From assembly GCA_025057905.1 (NCBI GenBank), contig JANWUX010000003.1, positions 1 through 64,000 on the forward strand: a DNA stretch of 64,000 nt, read 5' to 3'. Each line of letters starts with the position of its first letter. The stretch's first letter is position 1. Under the pieces are notes generated by a model. It did not search any database. It had not been told where the DNA came from and saw nothing but the letters and a program-made list of their open reading frames with translations. Both the position numbers and the translations under genes were made by a program. The stretch is from Patescibacteria group bacterium. GTDB taxonomy: Bacteria; Patescibacteriota; Microgenomatia; UBA1406; GWC2-37-13. This document shows, in pieces, positions 19,475 to 29,301 of the stretch.

Positions 19475-20128
19475 TCAAACACTGGACAAAATGACATCGG
19501 TGTAACTTTCAAACGGCCCAAGGCGCCGGCCTGTTGGACTGGGATTGAAGAGATTGTAAAACAGCTCGACTATTTGCTGACCGGAAAGAACTGAGGCCTG
19601 CAAACCAATTCTTCGAATTAATCTTAACAGGTTGTCTCTTTTGGGATAAAGAGAGGTCTTCGCTCGAGAAATTACATACTCCTTTTTTAATGACGATGGA
19701 TTGACTCCAGTAATTCCAAGCTCCAAAGGCGAAAATGGAACAACGAAAAAAAACCTTTTTTCTAAAACGACATTTTTTTTAACAATATTTTTGATAAATT
19801 CTTGATAGTTAATGAGCTGAGTTTTTAACAAAGGGTTAGCCTGAAGGCTAATTTTTTCCTTGAGATAGTCAAGATAAGAGGAAATATCCATTTTCTTTGA
19901 CAAAATCAAGATCTGGATAGGAAAGGAGAGAGAATTAAGAAGGCTTGAGTAGGCATAAATCATCGAAACCTGCTCTTCATGAGACAAAAGCCAAAAATTA
20001 ACCGCGCCAACTTCAATGATTGTTATCGCTGAGTAATCTCTAAGTAAGACAATATCATCTCTTATTTCCTCGATCTCAATAAAAGCTTGAGTTGAGGCTT
20101 TTATTGGTGAGGTTGGTTTGTTTAACAT
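19475..20128 (-). CDS. T4SS-associated protein, possibly split N-terminal VirB4/TraC domain
   Basis: 217-aa ORF between PrgI-like and VirB4-like genes, same strand, 3-nt gap. Confidence 0.5.
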   Translation of the reverse strand: MLNKPTSPIKASTQAFIEIEEIRDDIVLLRDYSAITIIEVGAVNFWLLSHEEQVSMIYAYSSLLNSLSFPIQILILSKKMDISSYLDYLKEKISLQANPLLKTQLINYQEFIKNIVKKNVVLEKRFFFVVPFSPLELGITGVNPSSLKKEYVISRAKTSLYPKRDNLLRLIRRIGLQASVLSGQQIVELFYNLFNPSPTGRRLGPFESYTDVILSSV

Positions 20129-20145
20129 TTAACAAAAGATTAAAT

Positions 20146-20970
20146 TCACAATAACTCTCTTGAGGTTATCTCGATTGGTTGATTGTATTCTTGATTGATA
20201 GTTATCCTCATTCTATCAAAAAAGTAGTTTTGCCTTGGATCCCTTGGTTCAATAAAATAATCACCTGGCGGGAATGGTTGAGTGCTCAAGAAGACTCCGT
20301 GACTATTAGTCTTTAGAATTCTAATTGTTTTTTCTTCTTGGTCTTTTATGTAAATTAAAATTCCAGGAAGAGGTAGTTTTCGATAGTTTTTAACAAGTCC
20401 AGAGATGAATGGTTTTCTTAAGTTTTTTGAAGAATCACTTTCACTCTTTTTTTTCTCTGTCACAGTTTTTTGATTTTGTTTCTGTTTTTCTGGCTCATTC
20501 TTTGAATCAATCAGGTCATTAATCAGGTTTTTTTTATCAATTTGCGACTGGCGCGGCACCTTTTGAGCAAGATACTGATTTAGTTTTTGTTGACTATCAA
20601 GATAATTTGACGCCAACTGATAAGAATAACTTTGGGCGATCTCTGTAAGAATCGGTGGGCAATGATTATCCTTTTTGAAAACATACTGTGTCGGTGAGGT
20701 AAGTCTTTTTATAAGATTTTTCACCCAGATCTCCATCGGTCGATCATTTATGGGTACAAAAACAAAAGCTAAGCCAAACAGTCCAACCGAAAAACCCAAA
20801 AGATAATTTAAAAAAGGAATGGGAGTGATAAAGTAGAAAAAAAAACCCATAAGGACAAAAACCAAAACATAAATAAACTGCCTTAAAGTCAAGAAACCTA
20901 TCAGCTTAAACTCAAAAGTCGTGATCTGACGGGGAACAGGATGCTGATCCATTGAATTTTCAGACAACAA
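20146..20970 (-). CDS. PrgI-family membrane protein with C-terminal carboxypeptidase-regulatory-like domain
   Basis: HPVPRQITTFEFKLIGFLTLRQFIYVLVFVLMGF + TM pair; C-terminal FISGLVKNYRKLPLPGILIYIKDQEEKTIRILKTNSHGVFLSTQPFPPGDYFIEP. Confidence 0.75.
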   Translation of the reverse strand: MLSENSMDQHPVPRQITTFEFKLIGFLTLRQFIYVLVFVLMGFFFYFITPIPFLNYLLGFSVGLFGLAFVFVPINDRPMEIWVKNLIKRLTSPTQYVFKKDNHCPPILTEIAQSYSYQLASNYLDSQQKLNQYLAQKVPRQSQIDKKNLINDLIDSKNEPEKQKQNQKTVTEKKKSESDSSKNLRKPFISGLVKNYRKLPLPGILIYIKDQEEKTIRILKTNSHGVFLSTQPFPPGDYFIEPRDPRQNYFFDRMRITINQEYNQPIEITSRELL

Positions 20971-20972
20971 CT

Positions 20973-23342
20973 CTACAGTCTTGCTCTCTGGGCGATTTCT
21001 GCCTCAACAATCTCTTTGGGACGACCGTGTTTAAGCCTTGAAAGTTCGATAATAGCTTTTGAAATTCTTTCATTAGCCTGAGCTCGATATTTATTCATAT
21101 CCTTAGTGTGATCGACAGAAAAAGGAGGAACAGGTTCATTATTGACAATCGTTTTCATATAGCTATGAAACCTCTCAACGTTGATTAAATCAGCCTCGGA
21201 GAACACTGGTTGGTACTCTCGCTGAAGATAAGCAGCATCGGTTACCCCGACTCGAAAACTAATTAAAGTACCGACATTGCCAAAAACGGCGTTTTTTACT
21301 TCTTCTTCCATCTGACCAATAAATTGATTAGCAACGGTTAAGTTTAGCCGATACTTTCTTGCTTCCGAAAGTATCGTGGCAAAATCTGGTGTAGCAAAGT
21401 TTTGAAACTCATCAACATAAAGAAAAAAATCTCTTCGCTGATCTTCCGGCACCTCTTGACGACTCATCGCTGCCACTAAAATTTTAGGAATTAAAACCAA
21501 TCCTAAAAACGAAGAGTTTTCCTCTCCTAATTTTCCCTTTGAAAGGTTAATTAAAAGAATTTTTTCCTCGTCCATTATTTGTCTGAAGTCAAAGGCGCTT
21601 CTCGATTGACCAATAATATTTCTCATAGTTTTGTTTGTGACAAATCGACCGAATTTAGAAACAATGTAATCGAGAACCTCTGATTTGTGAAAGTCGGAGG
21701 TTTGGGCAATCTGATCAGTCCAGTAACGTCTGATAATTGGATCTTGAACTTTTGGTAACATCTCTTGAACATATTTTGGATCGGTCAGACAGCGAACCAC
21801 TTCGACAAAAGTTGTCCCCGGCTCACTCATTACAGTTAACATTGCGTTTCTTACTGCATGCTCGAATCTTGGGCCGATAATTCCCGTTCTTTGAGGATCA
21901 TAAAGTTTGTACATCAAGTTGATAATTGAGGTGGTAATAAAATGCTTTTGCTCTTCGGTTTCGGCCTCAAGCAAATTTAACCCCATTGGTCTTTCAGTAT
22001 CAGAAGGATCAAAGTAGATTACCTCTTCAGCTCGCTGAGGCGGGATGTATTTAATGATGTTTTCAATTAAATCGCCATGGGGATCGATGACGCAAACTCC
22101 ATGACCGGCCTTAATGTCTTGAATGGCTAAATCCTCAAGAAGAACCGATTTACCGGTACCAGTTTTGCCGATGATATACAGGTGTCGACGTCTGTCTTCC
22201 AAGAGCAAATACACCGGCCGTCTGACTCCTCGGTAATAACCATGACCAACGAAGGTTCCTCCTGATTGAGGGACTTCGGAAGGCACAGGAGCGGTTTTTG
22301 CTTTTAGCCATTGGATATGAGGCGTCTCAACAGTTTTATTGGGGAAGTGAAAAATTGATGCCAACTCATCCGTCGACAAGATTGAAATATTCTTACCAAA
22401 CGGCCAGAAATCAAGGTCAATCAACGGAAAGAATTTATAAATAAAACCAATCATAAAGGCACTTTTAAAAAGAATTTTTGCTCCTTTAAAACTGTTTTGA
22501 TCAGAAGAAAACTGAGTGAAGGCATTTTTGATATTTTTGAGATGAAGTTCAGCCATCTCTTTCGTTGGCGATGAAACAACGAATCTGATTACTGTCTCAA
22601 ATCCTGGCCGAGAACACTTATCTTCGATCTTCTCTAAGACTTTTGGATCGGTTTTGAAAGTGGCTTTTTCCGGGTTGGCCTCTTTTTTCTTTATCGAAGC
22701 CACATAATCTCTACCTAGTTTTTTCCATTTGCTGTCCGCTGGTCTAATGAGAATCTGAATGATTGCCCCCTCATGATCGCTCATTTTTGACATCGCCGAA
22801 GTAATTGCTGAAAGAGAATCAACCGGAAGTTCTCGATAGGTTTTTATGGGTAAGTAAGGTTCCGCTTTTTGAACCAAGGCTCCAAAAGCCACTTTTCCCT
22901 CCTCGCTGAAAATATTTGGTTCATCAACTTTTTTTATATCGGCGTTTTGGTAATAACTGTAGATTGTTTTTTCAACTAGATCAATAACCTTGCTTGGGGC
23001 CGAGACATAAAATCTTATCTCGGCTTTTTTGCCAACAATTTCGAAAGCCAAAACATCATCAACCTCCAGAAAAGAAAAAAATCCACTCTTCTTAAGAGAA
23101 GATAAGGAAGAGAACATCTGTTCAGCGGTATCAATTTTTATCTCGTTATCTCGGGGTAATTTCACTTCTAGAGTAATCATTTCCAAAGATATCTCCTCTC
23201 TTTTTTTGATTCGAAAATAAAGAACCAGAAGATAAATCAAGACCAAAGTCAAAAGGCCAGCAATGACTGAAGCAGCGATCGCCAAGCCAAGAGTGATTAC
23301 CCGATCGACAATTATCTGAAGACTAGATGTATCAACGATCAT
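20973..23342 (-). CDS. Type IV secretion coupling-type ATPase (VirD4/TraD-like, DUF87-type)
   Basis: N-terminal TM; Walker A YIIGKTGTGKSVLLEDLAIQD; VCVIDPHGDLIENI; FFLYVDEFQNFATPDFATILSEARKYRLNLTVANQFIGQM. Confidence 0.88.
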   Translation of the reverse strand: MIVDTSSLQIIVDRVITLGLAIAASVIAGLLTLVLIYLLVLYFRIKKREEISLEMITLEVKLPRDNEIKIDTAEQMFSSLSSLKKSGFFSFLEVDDVLAFEIVGKKAEIRFYVSAPSKVIDLVEKTIYSYYQNADIKKVDEPNIFSEEGKVAFGALVQKAEPYLPIKTYRELPVDSLSAITSAMSKMSDHEGAIIQILIRPADSKWKKLGRDYVASIKKKEANPEKATFKTDPKVLEKIEDKCSRPGFETVIRFVVSSPTKEMAELHLKNIKNAFTQFSSDQNSFKGAKILFKSAFMIGFIYKFFPLIDLDFWPFGKNISILSTDELASIFHFPNKTVETPHIQWLKAKTAPVPSEVPQSGGTFVGHGYYRGVRRPVYLLLEDRRRHLYIIGKTGTGKSVLLEDLAIQDIKAGHGVCVIDPHGDLIENIIKYIPPQRAEEVIYFDPSDTERPMGLNLLEAETEEQKHFITTSIINLMYKLYDPQRTGIIGPRFEHAVRNAMLTVMSEPGTTFVEVVRCLTDPKYVQEMLPKVQDPIIRRYWTDQIAQTSDFHKSEVLDYIVSKFGRFVTNKTMRNIIGQSRSAFDFRQIMDEEKILLINLSKGKLGEENSSFLGLVLIPKILVAAMSRQEVPEDQRRDFFLYVDEFQNFATPDFATILSEARKYRLNLTVANQFIGQMEEEVKNAVFGNVGTLISFRVGVTDAAYLQREYQPVFSEADLINVERFHSYMKTIVNNEPVPPFSVDHTKDMNKYRAQANERISKAIIELSRLKHGRPKEIVEAEIAQRARL

Positions 23343-23405
23343 AATAAAACCAGGTGAGATAACTTAGAAGAATCAATCATCTTTAAGAATTAGTATAATA
23401 ACTTT

Positions 23406-23900
23406 ATGACGAAATTAAAATCTATCTTAAAAAAACTTCGCCAGCTTAAATCACCGCCACCGCCAAAAAAAAACTTCTTAGGAAAAGCTCTAGGAGATTA
23501 TCTTTTGAAGCTTGGCTTTTTTCTTTTTTTAGTTGCTAATGTCATCGCCTCCCAGTCGGTCAATAACCTCATCATTGACTTAGTAAAACTCGACGAAGAG
23601 GCCATTATTAGATTTCTAAAAAAAATAAAAACTCAGGATGAGTACTTTTTTTCTCAACTAGCCTATTTTGAGAATCTAACTCAAAAAAGCCTAAGAGAGA
23701 TCGTTTTTGAGGAAGAAACTAACCTAGAAAAAACACGCCAACGGCTTGAAAGCGCCTTAGAAAAAAATCCAAACTCACCGGAGGTTCTCTATGCCCTCTC
23801 ATTAATCTATCAAAAAAAAGAAAACCACCAGAAAGCAAATGAGTATCGAGAAAAAGCCAAAAATTTTGACCCAAAAATAGAAAAAAGATTAAAAAATTAG
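23406..23900 (+). CDS. TPR-repeat-containing membrane protein
   Basis: LESALEKNPNSPEVLYALSLIYQKKENHQKANEYREKAKNFDP; one TM segment. Confidence 0.6.
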   Translation: MTKLKSILKKLRQLKSPPPPKKNFLGKALGDYLLKLGFFLFLVANVIASQSVNNLIIDLVKLDEEAIIRFLKKIKTQDEYFFSQLAYFENLTQKSLREIVFEEETNLEKTRQRLESALEKNPNSPEVLYALSLIYQKKENHQKANEYREKAKNFDPKIEKRLKN

Positions 23901-23914
23901 AGTGTCAGAAATCA

Positions 23915-24214
23915 ATGCTTGTTCAAAAGCATCTCTACATAAAAGGCGATGTTATCGGCGTTGGCTTTCGAGCCTGGGCAAAAATTCAAGCCAAGATGAT
24001 CGGGGTAACCGGCTGGATTAGAAATATCTATGATCGGCCAGATATTTTTGGTGATAATGGTGGGGTTGAAGCGGTAATCCAAGGAGAAGAAGAAAAAGTA
24101 AAAAGAATGATCGAGGTCCTAAAGATCGGCTCGCCGGTTTCCCGGGTTGATGAGATTGAGATTCACTCTCAAACCCCTCGCGAAATTTTCGAGGATTTTG
24201 AAATCAGAAAATAA
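23915..24214 (+). CDS. Acylphosphatase
   Basis: LYIKGDVIGVGFRAWAKIQAKMIGVTGWIRNIYD ... GGVEAVIQGEEEKVKRMIE. Confidence 0.9.
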   Translation: MLVQKHLYIKGDVIGVGFRAWAKIQAKMIGVTGWIRNIYDRPDIFGDNGGVEAVIQGEEEKVKRMIEVLKIGSPVSRVDEIEIHSQTPREIFEDFEIRK

Positions 24215-24230
24215 TACTTTCGTTTAGTTG

Positions 24231-24259
24231 TTGAAAATTCCCTTAATTTGTGATACAAT
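24231..24259 (+). promoter_or_regulatory. Sigma70-type promoter
   Basis: TTGAAA (24231-24236) N17 TACAAT (24254-24259). Confidence 0.7.
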
Positions 24260-24278
24260 GAAAGTATAAAAAAAAAGT

Positions 24279-24332
24279 ATGAAAAAAAGGGTTTTATTTA
24301 TCATCATCCTCCATTTTCTCCTCCTTTTCTAG
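24279..24332 (+). other. Putative leader peptide ORF MKKRVLFIIILHFLLLF*
   Basis: 17-codon ORF right after the promoter, rich in Ile/Leu/Phe, lying across hairpin strand 1. Confidence 0.55.
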
Positions 24333-24409
24333 AGGATGGGAGGATGTGTGATTAAATAAAACCAAAGTTAAAATTTAAAACCATCCTCCAAAAAAGGGAG
24401 GTTTTTTTT
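24290..24409 (+). promoter_or_regulatory. Attenuator-like leader with alternative hairpins
   Basis: Strand 1 GGTTTTATTTA..CATCCTCC (24290-24312), strand 2 GGAGGATG..TAAATAAAACC (24339-24363), strand 3 CCATCCTCC (24381-24389), strand 4 GGGAGG + T8 (24396-24409). Confidence 0.75.
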
Positions 24410-24411
24410 AT

Positions 24412-26484
24412 ATGGAACAAGAAAGATGTGTATACGGTAAAAAAGGACCTGAATACGAAACTAGATTACTTAAAATAGAGGTTGTAGGAACACATTCAGC
24501 GATTGAATCACTAATAGGCAAAGGCCAAGCTCTGAGCTATTTCAATCAAACGAATTTATTCAAAAAAGACGGAATACCCCAATATTATTTAATCTTTAAT
24601 CCTAATCCATCATCCCCAGACGAATTAAGTGAAGATCAACTCTCGCTTTTACAAAAGAAAATTGGTCCTGATTTTTTTCGTCTAAGAGCTGTTTCGGGTT
24701 CATTATTGCAAAAAAATTCATTTCCTCTTGCGGTTGGCGGATCGTGTGCCATTGAAACTTGGGGAGTGCGTTTAATTAACGCTCTGGGAAAAGGAAATGA
24801 TGAAACCAAAGCTTCTCTTGCAGAATTTCTTCTTTCGCTAGCGCCAACAATGACCCACGCAACAGGTGCAATTTTACCAGCAGGAGAACTTGGTGTTCAT
24901 CTGATAGAAGATGCTCTATGGGGACAGAGGATTGAAGACACATATGGTGTCGAAAAAGGAAGAAAAAAAACAGAAGAAGCTTACGAAAGGATACACCGTG
25001 TAGCTGCAAGAAGATGCCAACTTGCAACAGGAAATCCTTATTATCGATTAATCCCAATAAAATTTGAAGAGTTGGATTTGTTAGAACACTTAAAAGAATG
25101 GTTTAAGCAAATGGGTATTGATTTTGATCCGCAGTTTGGAATAGCTCAAGTAATTTATACCTATGTGGGCCCTAATTTGTTGACATTACTAAAAAAAGCC
25201 TTGAGAAAAAGTGGTCTTCCAAACTATGAAATAGATCCATTTAACATGGCATGCAGGCTAAAGCAAATAGATCATAACGACTGGGATGCAACAATGGCAG
25301 AATTAAAAGGAATTATCCTAGGAGAGACACCAAATGATAAACAGAAGTCATTACTTGAAAAATATCCTTTTAGAGCAGGATTAACCATAGCTAAGTGGGT
25401 GAGAGAAAATTATGAAAAAAATCCTAGTCAACCAAGCGGTTTTTTTGATTTCCCATATGATGGAAAAATTCTCCACATGGCTGGCTTCCACGTGCCAACC
25501 AATGATCCAGGAGAAATAGCGAACAAAATTTTATCGATAAAAAATGACCCAAGATTATTAAGATTTGGAAACTTAGACCAGCATCTAGATTATCTAGATG
25601 GTTACTTAAAAGAAGAATTTAACCTCGAAAGAGGGTTATTAAATGAGAAAAGAGAAGCAAGTCAGCAATTACAAAAATTACAAAGCTCAAAACAATCATT
25701 AGAAGCAAAGATCCAAAATTATAAAAAAATTCTGGAGATGTATGGTAAAGTGCTTGAATTATTAAATCTACCAGATGATAAAGCGTTAGACCAAGAAGAA
25801 AAAGAAAAATTCAGACCTTCAGTACAATATCTGACTGAAAGATATAACAGCTTCTTCAACTCTCTAATAAAGAGATATCCTTCTAACATCGAGACACCTT
25901 TCTCTTTTGATTCATTATCTCAAAATGACAGAGAAGATTTACACAGATGGCGAAATTTATTTTTATTTCTCAGGAAAATAGGTTTTGAAGAATTGGGTGA
26001 AAAATTAAAAGAATTAAATCAAATATTTGACAAAAAATCAAAAGACAATGAAGAAAGAGATATACAAAAAAACGAAGAAGATTGGAAAGAATTTTTCATT
26101 AATAAAGTTTCAAACGAAATAAGAGCTATTGAAGAGGATTTAGAAAACAAAAAAAACCAGCTATCATCCTTAATGAGCCAGCTAAAATCTTTAGATAAAA
26201 AAAGCAATTCTCTTGATAATTATCCACCTCCATCAATTTTCCCTCTAGAAAGAAATTTAATTATCATGCACGCCACACAGTTTGTCTTCGATCCTGATTT
26301 TCGAGCGTTTCTTAGATATGTCGCAAATGTAAAAAACTCAGATAAAGATCAAATGACTAAAAAAGCAGAAATAAGAGAAGCATGCAAGAAGATTTTTCCT
26401 AAATTAAAAGCCTACCTTGTTTATATTTTTGCAGGTGGAGATTATCCATATTTAAGAAACATGAGAATTTTTGATTTATCATAA
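24412..26484 (+). CDS. Uncharacterised 690-aa protein with coiled-coil
   Basis: Intact ORF; no family recognised; SD GGGAGG 10 nt upstream; central/C-terminal coiled coil. Confidence 0.85.
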   Translation: MEQERCVYGKKGPEYETRLLKIEVVGTHSAIESLIGKGQALSYFNQTNLFKKDGIPQYYLIFNPNPSSPDELSEDQLSLLQKKIGPDFFRLRAVSGSLLQKNSFPLAVGGSCAIETWGVRLINALGKGNDETKASLAEFLLSLAPTMTHATGAILPAGELGVHLIEDALWGQRIEDTYGVEKGRKKTEEAYERIHRVAARRCQLATGNPYYRLIPIKFEELDLLEHLKEWFKQMGIDFDPQFGIAQVIYTYVGPNLLTLLKKALRKSGLPNYEIDPFNMACRLKQIDHNDWDATMAELKGIILGETPNDKQKSLLEKYPFRAGLTIAKWVRENYEKNPSQPSGFFDFPYDGKILHMAGFHVPTNDPGEIANKILSIKNDPRLLRFGNLDQHLDYLDGYLKEEFNLERGLLNEKREASQQLQKLQSSKQSLEAKIQNYKKILEMYGKVLELLNLPDDKALDQEEKEKFRPSVQYLTERYNSFFNSLIKRYPSNIETPFSFDSLSQNDREDLHRWRNLFLFLRKIGFEELGEKLKELNQIFDKKSKDNEERDIQKNEEDWKEFFINKVSNEIRAIEEDLENKKNQLSSLMSQLKSLDKKSNSLDNYPPPSIFPLERNLIIMHATQFVFDPDFRAFLRYVANVKNSDKDQMTKKAEIREACKKIFPKLKAYLVYIFAGGDYPYLRNMRIFDLS

Positions 26485-26562
26485 AGATAACTAAAATAGT
26501 AAAAAATTTTATTATATTTATGTGTTTAGGTTAGAAAGAATTAGCGAAAATTTTAATTTTCT

Positions 26563-27492
26563 ATGGTTGTAAGAGAAATTTTAGAAATATTCGAAATTAT
26601 TAGTAAACCAGAAATTGACATTAAGACTCTGAAAGAAATCTTTGAAAAATATGATACAGAAGTAGAATTTGTTCGTGTTGATGAAAGTAAAAAAACAAAA
26701 CCACCAATTGGTGGAGGAAAAACTATTTTCATAAAGATAAAAATTAACAGTAGTGATAAAAATTTTCCCAAAATAGGAATAATCGGCCAACTGGGTGGAA
26801 TTGGCGCTAGACCAGCTGAAATAGGTTTTGTCTCAGATGGAGATGGGGCCCTATCTGCTTTAGCTTGTGCCTTAAAGTTAGCAAAGATGAAGTATTATGG
26901 CGAGAGGATTAGAGGTCGATATGTAATCTCTACCCATCTTTGCCCAAATGCCCCAACATTTCCTAAGAAGCCAGTTTCATTCATGGGAAGTCCGGTATCA
27001 CTAGAAACAATGAATAAACTCAATGTGGAAAAAGATATGGAAGCTATAATCACAATTGATACAACCAGAGGTAACCGAATAATAAAAAACAATTACTTTG
27101 CCATCACACCAATAGTTAAAGAAGGATGGATACTTAAAATTCCAGACGAAGTCATTGACGTTTTCGAGTGGATTACGGGCGAAAATGTTTCAGTCGTGCC
27201 AATTACAATGCAAGACATTACTCCTTACACCAACAATCTTCCTCACATAAACAGCATTCTCCAGCCTGCCATTGCTACCTCTGCTCCCGTTCTGGGAGTT
27301 GCCATAACTTCAAAAAAAGTTATTCCGGGTTCAGCAACAGGAGTGACTAATTTATTTCAAATCGACACTGTCTGTAGATTCATCATTGAAATTTCAAAAA
27401 GATTCTGTAGTAAACAACTCTATTTTTACAACAAAGAAGAATTTTTAAAATTAAAATCATTATATGGCTCAATGACAAAGCTATATAAATAA
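26563..27492 (+). CDS. DUF1177-family protein
   Basis: IGIIGQLGGIGARPAEIGFVSDGDGALSALACALKLAKM, PVSFMGSPVSLETMN. Confidence 0.7.
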   Translation: MVVREILEIFEIISKPEIDIKTLKEIFEKYDTEVEFVRVDESKKTKPPIGGGKTIFIKIKINSSDKNFPKIGIIGQLGGIGARPAEIGFVSDGDGALSALACALKLAKMKYYGERIRGRYVISTHLCPNAPTFPKKPVSFMGSPVSLETMNKLNVEKDMEAIITIDTTRGNRIIKNNYFAITPIVKEGWILKIPDEVIDVFEWITGENVSVVPITMQDITPYTNNLPHINSILQPAIATSAPVLGVAITSKKVIPGSATGVTNLFQIDTVCRFIIEISKRFCSKQLYFYNKEEFLKLKSLYGSMTKLYK

Positions 27493-27499
27493 AAAACTA

Positions 27500-29290
27500 A
27501 TCTTATCGAAGATTGAGTAATTTGAAGATCAAAATTTAGATCACGACTAAATGTTCAGATTTACAAAAGTATTTATTTTTTCGTTTCAGCTTAAAAATTT
27601 AGATTTTCATTAATCAATACACCTTTTTTCTTGATTCATTAAGGTAGGATTCAAATCTCATAACTCCCTTTGTTAAAAAAAATCTCCACAAGTTAAGACA
27701 TTTATCAGACCCAGAAGCAAAGCTGCATAAAATAAGTCATGACAGCTCTCTGATCCCTTCATAAGTAAAGTAAAAATCTTTTAAAATCAAAAAAAAGGTC
27801 GTTCTCCCCATTAAAATTAGGGATAAACCTATTAGCAATGTTAAAAAATAACTGCTGTTGTTTTGAAAAATGATTATCACCTAGGTGGAAACGCATCGCC
27901 TGTTTACCTTATATAAACCTTCTCATAAAGAAATTTAAAAAATCTCAAACTATTCTCTTTCTTCTGAAAGGTTAAATGAGAAAGAACAAAACAGGTAATC
28001 GCTCAAGACTCTCTCTAGATATTTCTGAAATCTCAAGAAAGAATTGAATAATTAAGTCTTTTTTTCACGAAAATCTTTAGTGATATAGGTACAATTCGGC
28101 ATTGACTATAAAAACTGGAAATTGATAAAAGAACAAGTGATTCAGCCGGAATTTCTGTTAATAAACCTGAAAAAAGATTAATTAAGAACAGACAAAAGCA
28201 ACTCATGGATATTTTGACAGAAAATTCGCTCATATTATCAATATTGCGAAAAAGCATTAAAATATTGAGCTTTTTAAAATCGCTTTAAGAAAACTACTTT
28301 ATTATTACTAAATTCAGTAGCAGCCATGATAGGAAAGAAATTAGTTGATGAGTTTTTTTAACAACTCTCAAAATTTAGAGTCACCTATAAACATATAGAA
28401 CTTATAATCAATGATTAGTTTTATTCAATCAATGAGCTTCGTAATTTAGATAATTTAAGAAAACATAGTATGACGATATAAGTACCAATTAACTGATTGA
28501 TTGTAACTTTTGATATCTTTAAAAATGATTAAGTAACTTTTGCAAAATTACTCAAACTTTTTTAAAGACAACATTACTGGCCAAACTTCAACCTTGAACA
28601 TCAATTATTCATATTTTTAGCTAGGTTATTATTGATCAATCTTAAGAAATAAATAGCAAAAAGATGTCCAGAATATTTTAGCTACAATCCAAAATTATGG
28701 TATGGATAGAATAATTACTATCGAATAATCAACAGATTAATTCACAAAATGATTAGAATGCAAAATTTAACAGAGGTTAATAGGAAGATTATTCTGTCTT
28801 ACCATTAATTCCTGATGATGTTGCTAGAAACTGATTCTTGCAATCATTGATGATAGTTGCTCTTAAAGCCTTCACTATTTAGTTATCTCCTTAAGAATAC
28901 GGGGAAGATTATTTTTAAAATTTTTTCTTTAGAAATCAAGAAAATTGCGTCATAAAACCTTAAAGTTTCTTTTACAACCTTCAAGAAGATAAAATTCTGG
29001 TTTTCGAAGTAGGTATTATTTATAGAATTGATGAAAAAAATTATGAATTTTTACAACATCAAGCAATGATGTCAAAAAAACGTTTTTGGAAATCTTCTCA
29101 GAGAACAATCTAATTTTTCAGAAAAATTTCTATCGTTAAAACACTTAAATCTCTCCTCCCGTAATGGTGGGGGTAATTAGAAGAGATTTTAAGCGAAAAT
29201 AAACACTACCAGAATATGCTAAAAATATTATCTCTTCAAACAGCATCCTGAACCAAATTCATTAAAAATCCAGAAATATTTATTAGAATA
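27500..29290. other. ~1.8 kb region lacking credible intact ORFs
   Basis: AT-rich; frequent stops in all frames; only spurious short ORFs in the track. Confidence 0.5.
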
Positions 29291-29301
29291 TAATTAAAAA
29301 C

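Noticed and set aside
24776-25057. 93-aa minus-strand ORF in the 690-aa gene
   Set aside because: Antisense Leu/Phe-rich translation, typical shadow ORF
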